64,000 bases of DNA from Phyto melanocephala (GCA_941918925.1 OW799237.1:91423015-91487014); one strand, 5' to 3'. Positions 1 through 11,640 are shown, counted from the stretch's first letter. The notes: a model not told the origin generated them from the sequence alone. Translations and numbers: made by a program.

Positions 1-240
1 CTAAGGATATGTCTATGTAACTTTGGTAAATTCTTCTGAGGTATTTCAAACGATATAAAGTTCTTAAAAAAGAACATTAATAAATTTTCATGATCCTAAA
101 TCGACGTAAAAATTTTTAAACAAAAAATGAATGTTTGTTTATTTACTTGTCCTCTAAACGAGCCTAAAGCACTAAGGACATGTCTATGTAACTTTGGTAT
201 AGTCTTCTGAGGACGTTTGAAGCGATCTAAAGTGATCAGT
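1..240. repeat. Diverged direct duplication
   Basis: Bases 1-75 and about 173-240 share the same run of words (CTAAGGA-ATGTCTATGTAACT, TTCTTCTGAGG, then a degenerate GCGATCTAAAG-like end), with roughly 95 bp of unrelated AT-rich DNA between them. This is a local direct duplication or two relics of one dispersed repeat. No coding potential is visible. Confidence 0.6.
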
Positions 241-1988
241 GCTACTTCTTTTTAAAGTTAATGTACTTTTCTAAGTACTTCTTGAAAATCGATTTGTATG
301 AAATTTCGTACGCATACGTGTGGTAATACAATTAAATGTTAATAAAAGTGGGCGGTGCCATACCCATAAAAGGAAGATTTTATTTTTAAACTACTTCTAC
401 TGCTATTCAAGGATATTTTCATTTATTTAGTATTTCTTATTTATTAATTATTTGTTTATTTATTATCAAATGAAAATTGATATTGTATTATTCAGTGCGT
501 GCAAATTTTTGGAAATCATTTTCAATAAAACGAGAAGAAGTACCTACAGATATTTTATTTATTATTGTGAAATGGTAAGGAGTGTAATAATAAAAAAACA
601 AATATATTCTATATTTTTATATCATATATATATCATTCTAGACTGGATCTATTGATATGCAAGAAGAACACACTAACAAATCCAATTGGATAATAAAGGT
701 ATGCGTGTGAACGTAGCGCAATTGCTTGAACCGCAATCATAAGAGGCACAAGCTGAATACAATTAATCAACGTTGATAAGAACAAAAACAATTGTATTCA
801 TTCGTAGTTGACACAGGCAGAGCAAACGACTAATAATATCAGCAAGTACCTTATGCGTTTTCATTCGATTCATTCCGTTGTCTAGCATTAGCGTATAAGC
901 CCGATATTATATATTACGCACATTCAAAAGTGTGAATTGGTGCTATGGACGAGTAGTGTTCGCATTCTAATGCGTTAAAATTTAAAAATGAGTCAGCCAG
1001 GACGTGTTGTGCCCCAAAAACATTGTACATCACATTCAGTCCTTTACTACATTCCCACATTATTACAATAAGTTAGTTATTTTATACTTAACTATTAAAA
1101 TTTTCACTAGAAATAATTTCTATGGCAAAAAAACGTTTGCTGGCTCAGCTAGAATTTCCATAAAATTGTATAAATTTTATAAGCAAAACCGTATTAAAAA
1201 CATCAAACAATAACGTGTCATTATCTGAAGTTTCTGCTGTTAATTTAAATGTGGCTGAATATTTTCTTTAAATTTTTTTTTCATTTAAACAGATGTATCG
1301 TAAAAAACTGTATTACAGTAGTGCAAAAAAGGAAATAAAAAAATCTTTTGGAATTCATTTAAATCAGTGAAAAATTACTTTTATTGTAATGCTCTGTGAT
1401 AAAGAACTATTCGAAATTAATGCAGTGTTCACTAAAATGGCTATAACTCATGAAACAATACACATGCAGAGACCGTTCATTGGTATTGACGTCACCTTTC
1501 ATATGAACTTTGCAGAAATCGGTTCAAGCATTCCAAGAGAACATCAATTACTAACATAATGCAACTTATTTTATATTTCTAATATTATTAAAGAAGTGTT
1601 AAAGCAAAATATTAATCAATACTAGTTTACAAAATAGAATTTTTTTTATTGAAAACAAAAAAGTGCTTCAAATGCAGTTTTATGGTCCGCAAGGACTTCT
1701 CCGACCAAACCAAATTGTTTGCTTTGATAATAAATTTCTTTGGCAGCCATAGCACAAAAAATTAATATTTTTTAATAAAAACTCAAAACGCTTAACAAAT
1801 CCGCGCTTGTTTATTAAATATATTAAATATATTAAATATTTAAATGTTTGCATGAATACCCTTAATATTACAGCGCAGCAATTTTTAAAATATACTGCGA
1901 AAATCAACTTAAATATAAAACATTTTAAAATAAATTTATAAACATTTTTAGTTTTAATTATTGTTTTTTTTTTTATTAATCAACTTAC
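241..1988. other. brp intron sequence, no gene seen
   Basis: This stretch lies downstream (minus strand) of the brp exon at 1989-2105 and should be intron. It is AT-rich with scattered stops in all frames. The part at about 660-1000 is richer in GC and contains the 12-bp palindrome ATCAACGTTGAT near 768, between inverted copies of GAATACAATT. I cannot tell whether that is a transposon relic or regulatory DNA. I found no further brp exon here. Confidence 0.4.
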
Positions 1989-2105
1989 TTGGATAGTCAA
2001 GTCCATGTGACATTACTGGTCTACTGGCACTACGACTTCTATGATGTCCCGCCCCCGCGGGACTTGTTGGCTCATCCATGTCTCTGTAGTATGGACTGCC
2101 CATTG
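1989..2105 (-). CDS. brp: bruchpilot coding exon 2 (MGSPYY exon)
   Basis: Minus-strand internal exon with acceptor TTTCAG just above 2105 and donor GTAAGT just below 1989. It is 117 nt: two bases completing a codon, 38 codons, then one base (phase 1 on both sides). It encodes a peptide starting MGSPYYRDMDEPTSPAG and ending SHGLDYP, which I recognise as the N-terminal region of Drosophila Bruchpilot, the ELKS/CAST/ERC-family coiled-coil scaffold of the presynaptic T-bar. The exon joins in frame to the exon at 19054-19186: the last base G of that exon plus CA here makes an alanine codon just before the internal Met. That Met could itself be an alternative start for an isoform. The region is rich in Ser, Arg and Pro and is expected to be disordered; the coiled coils are encoded beyond the window. 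Identification rests on recalled family sequence, not on a search. Confidence 0.88.
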
Positions 2106-2433
2106 CTGAAATTCATATAATTATGGTGATGATATTATGAGGATGATGGGTTGATCGGCTTGGGTATTTTTGAATAAAACAGTGCAGGGGGGATTTTTGT
2201 ATATTGGAATTGCTAGTAGCGTTTTAAACTGAATGCTTTAAATAGTAAAATAAAAAATAAACAAAAACATAAAATTAACTTAAAATAAGTGGTACTTGTA
2301 TTTAAAAAAAAATATACAAAATAAAAGTAAAATAATAATAAAAACGAAAATGTGAATCAAGTTAAATATTTGTGGCTGTGTATGTGTGTGAATTTTGTTG
2401 TCCGTATTTTGTTTTTGGCTTTATTTTATATAC

Positions 2434-3178
2434 TAGACAAACCCGGCGCGCGTTGCTACGCCCCTTAATAAATCAAAATGCATTCTGAATTTTAATTGAA
2501 TATCAAGTGAAAAAACCTAAAAAATATAATTTTTTTTATGGGCGTGGCATTTCCCACTTTTCTAATCACGAATTGTAAAGTCATAACAGCTCAATATGTG
2601 TGCAAAGTTTCAGAAGAATCGGACCAGTGCAAGTACCTCAAAATTATAATTGTTTTTATGGGCGTGGCCCTGCCCACTTTTTTAATCACGAAATTGTAAA
2701 GTCATAACAGCTCGATATGTGTGCAAAGTTTCAGAAAAATCGGTCTGGTGCAAATACCTCAAAATTATAACCTTTTTTATGGGCGTGGCCCTGCGTACTT
2801 TTCTAATCACGAAATTATATGGTTATGACAGCTTAGTATGTGTGCAAAGTTTCAGAAAAATCGGTCCAGTGGAAGTACCTCAAAATTAAAACATTTTAAG
2901 GGGCGTGGCCCCGCCCACTTTCTTATAACGAAATTATTTAGTCATGACAGCTCGATATGTGTGCAAAGTTTCAGAAAAATTGGTCAAGTGCAAGTAGCTA
3001 AAACTGATAACTAATTTTTTATCGGCGTGGCTCCGCCCACTTTTTTTCACCCATAAACACTCCCTGGTATGTGTACAACAACTTACCAAAGTTTGAGTCC
3101 GATCGGTTTTACAGTTTCGGAGTCTATAGCTAACACACACACACACACACACAGAGTTTCACTTTTATATATATAGAT
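2434..3178. repeat. Dispersed element with five ~120-bp tandem units
   Basis: Five consecutive units of about 120 bp begin near 2519, 2639, 2760, 2880 and 3001. Each carries GGGCGTGG...CCCACTTTT, then GTCATAACAGCTC-ATATGTG, TGCAAAGTTTCAGAA and ATCGG. The fifth is the most diverged and runs into (AC)n at 3132-3152. The block starts in ACTAGACAAACCCGGCGCGC and ends in TTTTATATATATAGATTA, which look like the ends of an older dispersed element rather than of a simple satellite. It lies inside the long brp intron. Class unknown. Confidence 0.7.
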
Positions 3179-3426
3179 TAAGTCTTCTACTATAATTTTC
3201 TCTAAAAAATTTTATTTAGTCCGGTATTAAGTTTAAGCGGGGACAGAAAAATAAAAATTGGAAAAATTTTAAAACTTTGATTTTCTAGATATCGACAGCC
3301 TTAAAGCCGTACTGTTAAGTATTTTATCATTTATGCTTTAGATTTCTTGAAATTTTTGGCATCAAACCCGAAAGTAAAATATTAAACGATTTGAATTGCT
3401 GCTAAGATTTTACAACTAGATCTGAT

Positions 3427-4666
3427 AGTGGGTGGTCCGTATTGACCAAATTGTATATAAGACTAATTGCAGACAGGTTAAGCTTATTCTGAGGATTGTC
3501 TAGCTGGCGATTAATCATAACTAAACTAAAGGCAGAGTAAGAAGTGTTTGCTAAAGATATGAAAAAAAAATATCATTATTGATATCAGCATTGCAGAGCT
3601 AAGATTGTTAAGGCCTTATACAAAAACGGTAGTTCAAATCGAAATGCATTTTGTCAGCTTAATCTACTAAATGTGTGCACATTCGAAGAAATTATGCCAA
3701 AATTTCAGCAAAACGGGTCTATGGAATATGTAAAAACACCTGTACATATTCACCCACTTCGTTTTGCTGAAATTATAGCTGCTGTTTGCGATAGTGTGGC
3801 AGAAGAACCATCAACAACTGAACATCTCACGAACATTACTGAAATTATTATTGTTAAAAAAGATTTGAATTAACACTGTTGAATTGACTTAAGATCTGAA
3901 GCCAACTTATCATTTCTAACGCCGTGAATACCCTGAATGGTTGGTTGGAAAGACAGAAATGAATGGTGGCTTCACAAGGAAGATTATCTCCAGCGAAGAG
4001 GCACTCTTTCAACTCAGTGGATTCGCTAACAAGTTGAATTACCGTATTTGGGCAAATGCTAATTTATGAGTAGTTCTTGAAAAGCCAATACATCTACAAA
4101 GAGTGTTTGTATGGTACGGTTTATTGATCTGATGGCGTCAACGGGCCGCACTTCTTCAAAAATGAGGTCGGCCAATAAGTTGACGTGAGTGATGTTCACT
4201 ATCGCGAGATGATAACGAACTTCTTGTGGCCAAAACTTGGGGAGATGTACCTGCACGATATGGGGTTCAAACAGGATGTTGCCACTTGCCACACAACCAA
4301 CGAAACAAAAGCTGTTCAGAGCGTAGTGGCAATTTTAATAGGCCGGCACGATTTTGTGATTTGACATCGTTGAACTTCTTTCTTTGGGAATGTTTAAATG
4401 AAACAGTGTACGTTTATAAGCCAAGAACAAATCAAGAGCTAAATGATGAAATAATTCGGGACATTAACGACATTGAACCTCAATTATGTGCCAGAGTCAT
4501 TAAAAAGAAATAGAAATTAAATATAAGTATGACATCAAAGCCGTTTGGCTGAGATTTTATTTCACACACAATTGTCATAGATTTTTTTTATCATAATAAA
4601 AACTATTAAAATAATTCTTTAAAAACCTATTGGCTAACATTATGCTCTTCGGTTGGACCACCCTTT
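3427..4666 (+). mobile_element. Tc1/mariner-type element, decayed
   Basis: Inverted ends can be seen: GTGGGTGGTCC near 3428 and GGACCACCCTTT near 4655-4666. Between them are frame-shifted pieces of an IS630/Tc1/mariner transposase on the plus strand. The piece at 3673-3873 contains VAEEPSTTEHL, matching VAEEPSTSTRH in the better copy at 57.1-58.3 kb. The piece at about 4340-4513 contains CDLTSLNFFLWE, the third catalytic Asp region, followed by the usual lysine- and acid-rich C terminus. The first catalytic block is degenerate near 3990-4030 (EEALFQLSGF). It cannot encode an active transposase. It is the same family as the 57.1-kb copy by both termini and protein. Confidence 0.85.
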
Positions 4667-6096
4667 ATCACTGGTATTACTATAGTATACTTATAAAATT
4701 TTTGAAATTAAATTCCAAATTTCTGAAATATTAAAACAAATTCTAAAATAAAATTTTCAAAAATTTAACGTAAAAGAAATCTTTAAAAAATTTTTAAGTC
4801 TGGTCAATTGCTTCCACTAAAACATTCAAAGTCATCTAAAATGGATACAGGGTCTTCTTAAACAAATCCGACTTATAATTTATCTTATTTTCAAAATATT
4901 TTTTGGGACCACAAAATATTTCTCACTTTTAATTTTCACAGTCAACTGACCAATTTGGGTGAATTAGTGTATGAGATTGTAACAATTTAATTTCATAAAA
5001 TAATGAATTAAAAGCAGTGCAGTGCAGATTGTTGTGTGACCATTTCGGTTTGTTAATTTTACCATAATTGCAATCCAGTTTGAGGCTTTTTAAATGTTAA
5101 CTCGTCAAATGCTAAAAAGCACGTTGATTTTTCACCTAGAAAGGTGAATCAACTAACAACTGTTATTGCTGTTGCTGTTGTTGTTGTGGTTATTATTGCT
5201 TCTACTGCTGCTACTGCTGTTCTGGCTGTTGCTACTTTAATTTTGTAACTATAGATCTAGAGGTGTTACATTTATTGTGTCAGTAGTTGGTTGTTAAAGC
5301 ACAAAACAAACAAAACAAACAAAAAAAAACAAAAAACATTTTGACAGTGATTTTGTCATTTTGTGTCAAGTGTTTGAGATTTTTTTTTATAAAATTTTTT
5401 TGTTGCAATTGATGTTACCATGTGTGTTAGATTTTTATTGTTGTTGTAGTTGATGTTTTTTGTTTTCATTCAAATGAGTTGTGAAAAATGAACCAAAAGA
5501 AATTAACAAAATCATAATGTTGTTTTTTTTTTGGTATAAAAAAGCAACAAAAAAAAAGAATGTTTCATGCGCATGCGTGATGTAAGATAATAAAATTAGT
5601 TTAGGATTAATTTGCAATCTTAAAATTAAAATTTTAATTATTTTATTATATTGTTTATTTTTTGAAAAAATATATTACAGTTGTATGGCAGGTTTGATAT
5701 TAAAAATATAAAAACATTAAAATTAATAAACCAAAAATATTTGACTGCTTTCGTGCGTTCATTGATTTTAATCTAATAATATTTTTTAAAATTTTATTTT
5801 AATATTATTATGCGAATTCCATATGTTCCCGTTTTGCAACTGTTTATTAAGCAAAAGTTAAAATTGAAAAGAATTAATTTCAATACGAACTAGTCGACAT
5901 TTGTTTTACTTACAAAATACTAAACCGATTTTAACTGGACCTAGATTGTGCAAGAAAATCCCTTTAAAATTAATTTTTTTTACAAAATTTGTTTTTAATA
6001 AATTTTTTTTATTTTATTAAATCGGTTGTAAAAATAATACTCAATATATAAGATGTGGTGCTATGGATTACACAGCCCAACAAAATTAAAAAAGAT
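4667..6096. other. Intronic AT-rich DNA, low complexity, no gene
   Basis: Nothing codes here. The segment at 5150-5240 is a TGT/TGC-rich trinucleotide tract, and 5280-5340 is a CAAAACAAA-type tract. The remainder is AT-rich sequence with long homopolymer runs. It is part of the large brp intron. Confidence 0.4.
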
Positions 6097-6728
6097 TTTT
6101 GCTTCTTTGAATTTATCAACTGATTATAGTTAATTTGGGTGCGCTGAATTCAAATCTGTAATCGGTTTGTCTCTCTCAGCTCTAGTTTTCATGATATAGC
6201 TTTTTTATACCCTCCACTGTAAGTGAGGAGGGTATATAACAGTTTCTCATTCCGTTTTTTCCGAAAATATTATTTTTTGTGTTATTGCTAGCTGATTAAC
6301 GGGAATTTTATTTTTGTAATATTATTCAGAACGTTATTTTTTGTTTTTGCACTCCAATTGCATATCGGAAGTTAGTTGCTGGTAAGAAGTGGTTTATTGC
6401 AGTTGGCAAAGTTTATTAAAAAATAGTTGATTTAAATAGAAATGACTTCCAATAGAAGATGTTGTAAAAAAAACGCTGACACATTTTGTTATATTTGTGG
6501 AGAATACACCTTTAAACAAAACCTAAGACCTATTTCGGAATGTGTATTTATATTACTTTGGAGTTGATTATGGTGACCAAGATAAGAGATGGGCTCCACA
6601 AATTTTTGTGCAATACTTGCTGTGTAAATTTGCGACAGTGGACTCAAGGAAAACGAAATAGGCTTAAGTTTGAATTCAGCGCACCCAAATTAACTAGAAT
6701 CAGTTAATAAATTCAAAGAAGCAAATTG
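6097..6728. mobile_element. Long-TIR element carrying a gene fragment
   Basis: Arms of about 65 bp face each other: 6097-6165 and 6669-6728 both read (one inverted) TTGCTTCTTTGAATTTAT, AACTGATT-TAGTTAATTTGG, GTGCGCTGAATTCAAA. The interior holds a zinc-finger-like coding remnant (listed separately), and at 6207-6240 a TATACCCTCC...GAGGGTATA hairpin like the ends of the common 0.7-kb dispersed repeat of this window. Target-site duplication was not clear. Probably a non-autonomous DNA element. Confidence 0.65.
6442..6675 (+). pseudogene. Remnant of TE-associated zinc-knuckle protein, N part
   Basis: Reading from ATG at 6442 gives a Lys/Asn-rich start, then FCYICGEYTFKQN; after a frameshift the pieces GDQDKRWAP and CNTCCVNLRQWTQGK follow. 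The spacing CxxC ... CxxC around a WAP motif matches the N-terminal domain of a protein family I have seen scattered through arthropod genomes as uncharacterised, probably transposon-borne. The remnant at 9332-9830 looks like the following part of the same kind of protein, so two separate transposons in this intron carry complementary fragments of one family. Function unknown. The open frame is broken by at least one frameshift and is cut by the right arm of the element. Confidence 0.5.
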
Positions 6729-6758
6729 AGTGTTGGCCTGTGTTATCAATGACCCTTA

Positions 6759-7391
6759 CAGCATGTTTATAGAACACAATTTACCGACAATGCGAGTATA
6801 AACGTTAACGTTTTTTATTTTTGCGTTTATAAATCGCGAATATGTCATATTTTTTTGGATAGAACGTAACAACAGCTTGTTTGATTGGTTTGTGTATAAC
6901 GCATTGGTACGAATGAAATGTCAAAACAAAGCGAACACTTAATTCAATTCGTCAGAGAAAATTTTCCCTGAAGTTTGTAAAATAATTAAATAGAAAAAAA
7001 AAAATAAAATATAATTTCCTTGCAAGCAGTTAAACATTTAAAAACATTTTAAAATTTTATTAATAATTGCAAAAATTATTTGCACAAATGTTTTTACTTT
7101 AATATTTTTTCTTTGTTTTGTTAACAAAAGTCAGCTGTTTGTCTTTTTTTCTACAGATAAAGGGTAACCAAGTTTTGTGTTAAAAATGTAAATTTTGCAC
7201 GACAGAAATTAACAAAATCTTATTAATAGCATATTGGCAATACTACCATTTGACACAACATTCGTGTTGATCACATATAACGTAAGTCAGGCGAAAAGAA
7301 TTAAACGTGTTACACGGACCAACATTATGACGTTTTCGTGCATGTATCATTCGGTTTTGACTTACATTAGACGCGTTCTATAAACATACTG
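6759..7391. mobile_element. PIF/Harbinger-like MITE (633 bp)
   Basis: Terminal inverted repeats CAGCATGTTTATAGAAC at 6759 and its mirror ending GTTCTATAAACATACTG at 7391 are flanked on both sides by TTA (6756-6758 and 7392-7394), the 3-bp target preference of PIF/Harbinger. The interior has no transposase frame. Assignment to the superfamily is an inference from target size and terminus only. Confidence 0.75.
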
Positions 7392-7394
7392 TTA

Positions 7395-8442
7395 GTTTGG
7401 TGGCAAATTCGACTACCAAAAATAATCACTATTTTATATACAATCCGTTTTGGAAAGAAGGCAGAAAAAATTAAAGGTTTTTTTTGAAAAGATAAAGGCC
7501 TTAGATTTTATCTCTTGGAACTTAAAGACATGTTTATGCAACATGTTTATCCTTGAACTGATTCTAATAATTTAACTACTATTTATTATAATTGCGCAAA
7601 GTAATTTATACTGTCTTAATTATTGAATAGTATAAAAAATTTATTTTCTTTTGTTATTTCAAATATTTTTAATTCTCTTACGAAATTTTAAAATTGGTGA
7701 TATTTCAGACAACAAATAAAATATTTAATTTATGTTTTCAAATGTACGTTTAAAATTAATTCTTTTCAATTTATAATATTTACATAGAATTTTACAAAAG
7801 ATTTTTTTTATATATTTATAAGACAAAGTGTGGTTAGTTTATATTAAAATTTTTCGCGAAATTATAAAAATTAAAAAGAAAAAAAATTTAAATTTGATAA
7901 AAGAAGTTTTAGTTTTATTTCAATTGCGGAGAGTTGATGATATGTTGACTTTGACAATTTTTTTTTATTGGGTGGCCCATAATATTTTAACCTATTGGCA
8001 GATAGGGGAAAAAATGGTCATTATAAGTTTTCTTTTGACACTTAAATGAAAAGCAATGGGTTACAGAATACACGTCATGGTATGCTATACTCCTCAAAAA
8101 TTTAATATTTTGGTGACTATTTTTTTGTTGAACAATTCTTTAGTGATTATATTTTAATTTTATGAACTTTTTTCAATTACTATTATATTTTAGGTTTTTA
8201 TTAGGCTATAAGTTCAATGCGATAACGACAAGAATATTAAGGAAAAATTAGTCTGAACAGAGACGTTAAAAAACAGATTTTGTGCTCAGAAAATTTATGT
8301 TTAATTTATAAAGAGCCAAGAGTTTTGGTTTTTTAGTTTAAGCAATTTGGAGTTTCTGGAAATATCACCCATTTCAACTGCTACCGACTTCATTTATTGT
8401 GGACTTTTTGAAAATTCGAGTCTATAGCAATAAGCCAAATGC
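7395..8442. other. Intronic AT-rich DNA, no gene seen
   Basis: No splice-flanked open stretch, no recognisable element. The 73-codon frame at 7828-8049 is Lys/Phe/Ile-rich and typical of chance frames in AT-rich DNA. Confidence 0.35.
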
Positions 8443-8546
8443 AGGGTGTTCGCCGGGAACAACTTTGTTTTGCCTCCATTTTGGTAAACATTAATCTTGG
8501 CAGTTCATATTTGGCAGTCGTGAAGTAGAGATGTGGCAAATTTATT

Positions 8547-8884
8547 ATGGAAAAATATTCGATAAACCAACCTGTTTTAATCGTTAAAATATTTTATCAA
8601 AATCAATCATCTTTTACTGTGACGATGAGAAAGTTACGTGAAACTTTTGGAAAAAAAAACGTGACAACAAGACGAACTATTAATCGTGTAGTAAATGATT
8701 TCGAAGAAAGAGGGACTGTAGCTGATAGGCCCAAACATGGATCACAACGTACAGCAAGATCGGCTGAAAACATTACTGCTGTTTAAAAAAGTGTTCAAAA
8801 CAATCCATCAATCTCAATTCGATATCGTGTTTAGGAGCTTGATCTTCAAAGAACAACTTTGGCTGCAATTTTGCACAAAGTTTT
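8547..8884 (+). pseudogene. Mariner transposase N-terminal HTH region
   Basis: ATG at 8547 opens 79 codons: a first helix-turn-helix half (LIVKIFYQNQSSFTVTMRKL), then TRRTINRVVNDFEERGTVAD, and RSAENITAV before a stop at 8784. After the stop the same frame goes on for a further SVQNNPSISIRYRV, showing that a nonsense mutation, not the family's normal end, closes the frame. Full transposases of this family are about 340 residues. The C-terminal catalytic half is beyond the nested insertion. Confidence 0.8.
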
Positions 8885-9331
8885 GCCTTTGTTTCCATTT
8901 AAAATTTAGTTGACATAAGAGCTTCTTTCATAAAACCATTAACCCTGCAATATGCCAATAGGATGTTATAGCTCTCCCATGACAACCCCGATTTTCATGA
9001 AAAAATTATTACACCGCGTTACACACATTCTGTCCTATGAACCAAATATACTTTTTTGGAAAGGGGAGAAAAAATAAAAATACAAGAGTATCGGCGATTT
9101 TCATGTACACGTCAGAATTTTTTTTATGTAGTGTCCGTCTGTCCGCCTGTGTAAAAGATTTTGGATAGATTTTTAACCTTTTTCCGTGATCCAATCGAGC
9201 TGAATATTTGCAGGTGGACTCGTGAAAATAACTGTATCACGTCAAACTTTAAAAATGGATTTTTATCAATTCTCAGATTTTCCTGAATTTTTTTATTTGA
9301 AAAAAAAATATTTTTTTTCACTGTACCAACA

Positions 9332-9830
9332 ATGTGGCTATCACGTACGGAGCACTACAATGAATTGTGCTACTTTTGCGTAACTTTTACTCAAACTAAA
9401 GGGTACCAATACTTTCACCGCAACAAAATTCGCTACGCTAATGTAGAATCGGTTATTCCGGCGGTTCTGTACTCACCAGAAGAACGTATAGCGGCTTCAG
9501 TAGAGATTATTGATGATGTTTCCGAAATAAGCAATGGGGAACCAACAGTAGTACCAACAATGCTCTTAACATTTCTTGCATCGAATGCGAGAGTCCAGAA
9601 GTATCAGAATTTGTATGAACACCCAGTAAACTTGGGACTGCAGTGCCCCATTTAGTAACGCAAGCCGATTTCAATGACCTTGTAAGAGACGGAAATTTGT
9701 CGAGGAGAGAAGCGGAACTCTTTGCATTACGCTTTAAGCACTGGAAAATAGTGGCGGCTGATTTTAAAATAACAGTCAGTACTGACATAAATGCTTACAA
9801 ACGTAAAAAAAGCCTTAGTTTCTTTAAAAG
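9332..9830 (+). pseudogene. Remnant of TE-associated protein, middle part
   Basis: Frame 9332-9655 contains NELCYFCVTFTQTKGYQYF and an acidic linker, and ends at a stop; frame 9643-9830, overlapping it in another frame, contains PHLVTQADFNDLVRDGNLSR and EAELFALRFKHW. The second motif is characteristic of an uncharacterised protein family common in arthropods and probably moved by DNA transposons; the first matches the CxxC part that precedes it in that family. The two frames together look like one gene broken by a frameshift. The downstream half of the gene is missing. I do not know its function. Confidence 0.55.
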
Positions 9831-9940
9831 CATTGAAATTTTTAATGTAACATTTTTTAATTTTGATATAACAAAATTAATATAAAAAAATTCGGGTTTT
9901 TAACGAACTAAAACCGTTACAAAAAAACGATAACCATTAA

Positions 9941-10850
9941 AAAAGGGGGGGGGGGGTGCTTTAATACCATGTGAGATAAGGCCATGAGGGCTTTATTGCT
10001 CAATTGAATGGGAGATAAAGCCATAATGCCCAATCATTGAGAGGTAAGGCCATATTTAAAATTTTGCGAAATGAGAGATAAAGCCATATTTTTTCAGAAT
10101 ATTGTTATAATTATTTTTATAATTAATTAATTTTTATTCTTGTGACGCACGCAGGAAAACTTTATTCAGCGAAGCCACCTGCCGCGTCCAACTGGAGGAG
10201 AAAACCCGTAAGCACGGCCGCAGGCCGCCACGCGGAAAAACTTTAGTATGCGAAGCCAGATTCCAATAATAATAACATTCTGTATAAAAAATATCTTCTC
10301 GGAGACACTAAAGTTAAGTATTGTAATCTGGCCTCACATACTAAGGTTTTTCTGCGTGGCGGCCTGCGGCCGTGCTTACGGGTTTTCTCCTCCAGTTGGA
10401 CGCGGCAGGTGGCTTCGCTGAATAAAGTTTTCCTGCGTGCGTCAAAAAAATAAAAAAATGTCTTTTCCCGCAAACAGTAAAGTTAAGTATTGAAATCTGG
10501 CCTCACATACTAAGGTTTTTCTGCGTGGCGGCCTGCGGCCGTGCTTACGGGTTTTCTCCTCCAGTTGGACGCGGCAGGTGGCTTTGCTGAATTAAGTTTT
10601 CCTGCGTGCGTCACAAGAATAAAAGTTAATAAATTATAAAAATAAGAAAACTATTAATCAATGTAAAATGCAAAAGTTCTTAAAAACTGAAATGAGAGAT
10701 AAAGCCATTTTCTAATATTGCTTATGTGAGATAAGGCCATGATAGCTTTACCTCTCATTGAAATTAAAAAAAAAAGGCTTTATCTCCCTATTGAATGAGA
10801 GATAAAGCCATCATGGCCTTATCTAACATGGTATTAAAGCACCCCCCCTT
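9941..10850. mobile_element. Foldback element with GATAAGGCCAT repeats
   Basis: Outer ends mirror each other: a G-run then TGCTTTAATACCATGTGAGA at left, and ATCTAACATGGTATTAAAGC then a C-run at right. Each flank (9970-10095, 10690-10835) carries several copies of GAGATAAAGCCAT or GATAAGGCCAT in both orientations. The centre is a GC-rich set of three copies (next entry). The element sits inside the long-TIR element 9008-11096, which itself sits in a mariner. Confidence 0.8.
10143..10614. repeat. GC-rich inverted/direct triplicate (~120 bp units)
   Basis: Unit A' (10143-10262) is the reverse complement of unit A1 (10325-10444) and A2 (10494-10614). All contain CTGCGTGGCGGCCTGCGGCC, TGCTTACGGGTTTTCTCCTC and GACGCGGCAGGTGGCTT with very few differences. 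GC content is strikingly higher than anything else in the window. A'/A1 and A'/A2 could each form a hairpin of about 120 bp. The 10243-10473 minus-strand frame runs through it by chance. Confidence 0.85.
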
Positions 10851-11096
10851 AAAAAAAATATTCAAGAAAATCTGAGAATTTATAAAAATCTATTTTTTTA
10901 AAAATCACGGAAAGAGGATTAAAAATCGATCCAAAGTCTTTCGGACAAGCGGACAGACGGACACTACATAAAAAAATTCTGACGTGTACATAAAAATCGC
11001 CGATACACGTGTATTTTTATTTTTTCTGCCCTTTCCGAAAAAGTATATTTGGTTCATAGGACATAACAAAAGCTTGTTTTTGTAACGCGGTGTAAT

Positions 11097-11640
11097 GAGT
11101 GACGTGGCACATTTTCATTTAACCAGATATGTGAATAAGCAGAATAGTCGATTCTGGGCAATGGAAAACCCTCAACTCTTTGCATCCATTTAAAGTGTCA
11201 GCCTGGTGTGCAATTTGGTCAGGAGGAATCATTGGAACTTACTTTTTCGAAACTGAAAATGCATAACGGCAACTGTCAATGGGGAGCGATGCCGTGATAT
11301 GATTGAAAACCTTTTAACGCTACAACTCCATGCTTTGGTTTCGACTAGCATGTAGCTTTAACAAGACGTTGCCACATCGCATACAGCCAGAATTGTAATA
11401 GAATTACTGAGAGACCTCTTTCCATAATAAGTTATTTCAAGAAATGGTGATGGTAATTGGCCTTAGTGGCCTGATTTGCAGGTTTATGCAAATAAACCAG
11501 AAACGCTGGAGCAATTCAATTAAAATATTCCTGATGAAATTAATGAAATACCGCGTGAAATGGGTGAGAATGTTATGAAAAGTGTAGTCAAAAGGGCTCG
11601 CATTTGTGAAACTAACAGAGGCGGACATTTATCTAATATT
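11097..11640 (+). pseudogene. Mariner transposase catalytic half, degenerate
   Basis: Starts with SDVAHFHLTRYVNKQNSRFW (expected SDEAHF at the first catalytic Asp) and continues with stops and shifts to about 11640. The 63-codon minus-strand frame at 11437-11628 is a shadow of it. Confidence 0.7.

Larger units (their letters stand above)
9008..11096. mobile_element. Long-TIR DNA element nested in mariner
   Basis: The two ends are mirror images for nearly 300 bp: ATTACACCGCGTTAC at 9008 against GTAACGCGGTGTAAT ending at 11096, then CCTATGAACCAAATATAC, GTACACGTCAGAATTTTTTT, ATGTAGTGTCCGTCTGTCCG and, near 9270 and 10870, TTCTCAGATTTTC. The left interior carries a coding remnant (9332-9830); the right interior is replaced by another, foldback element (9941-10850). 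I see no clear target duplication. Superfamily not assigned. Confidence 0.8.

Noticed and set aside
4059..4292. 77-codon minus-strand frame
   Set aside because: Shadow of the mariner transposase remnant on the plus strand.
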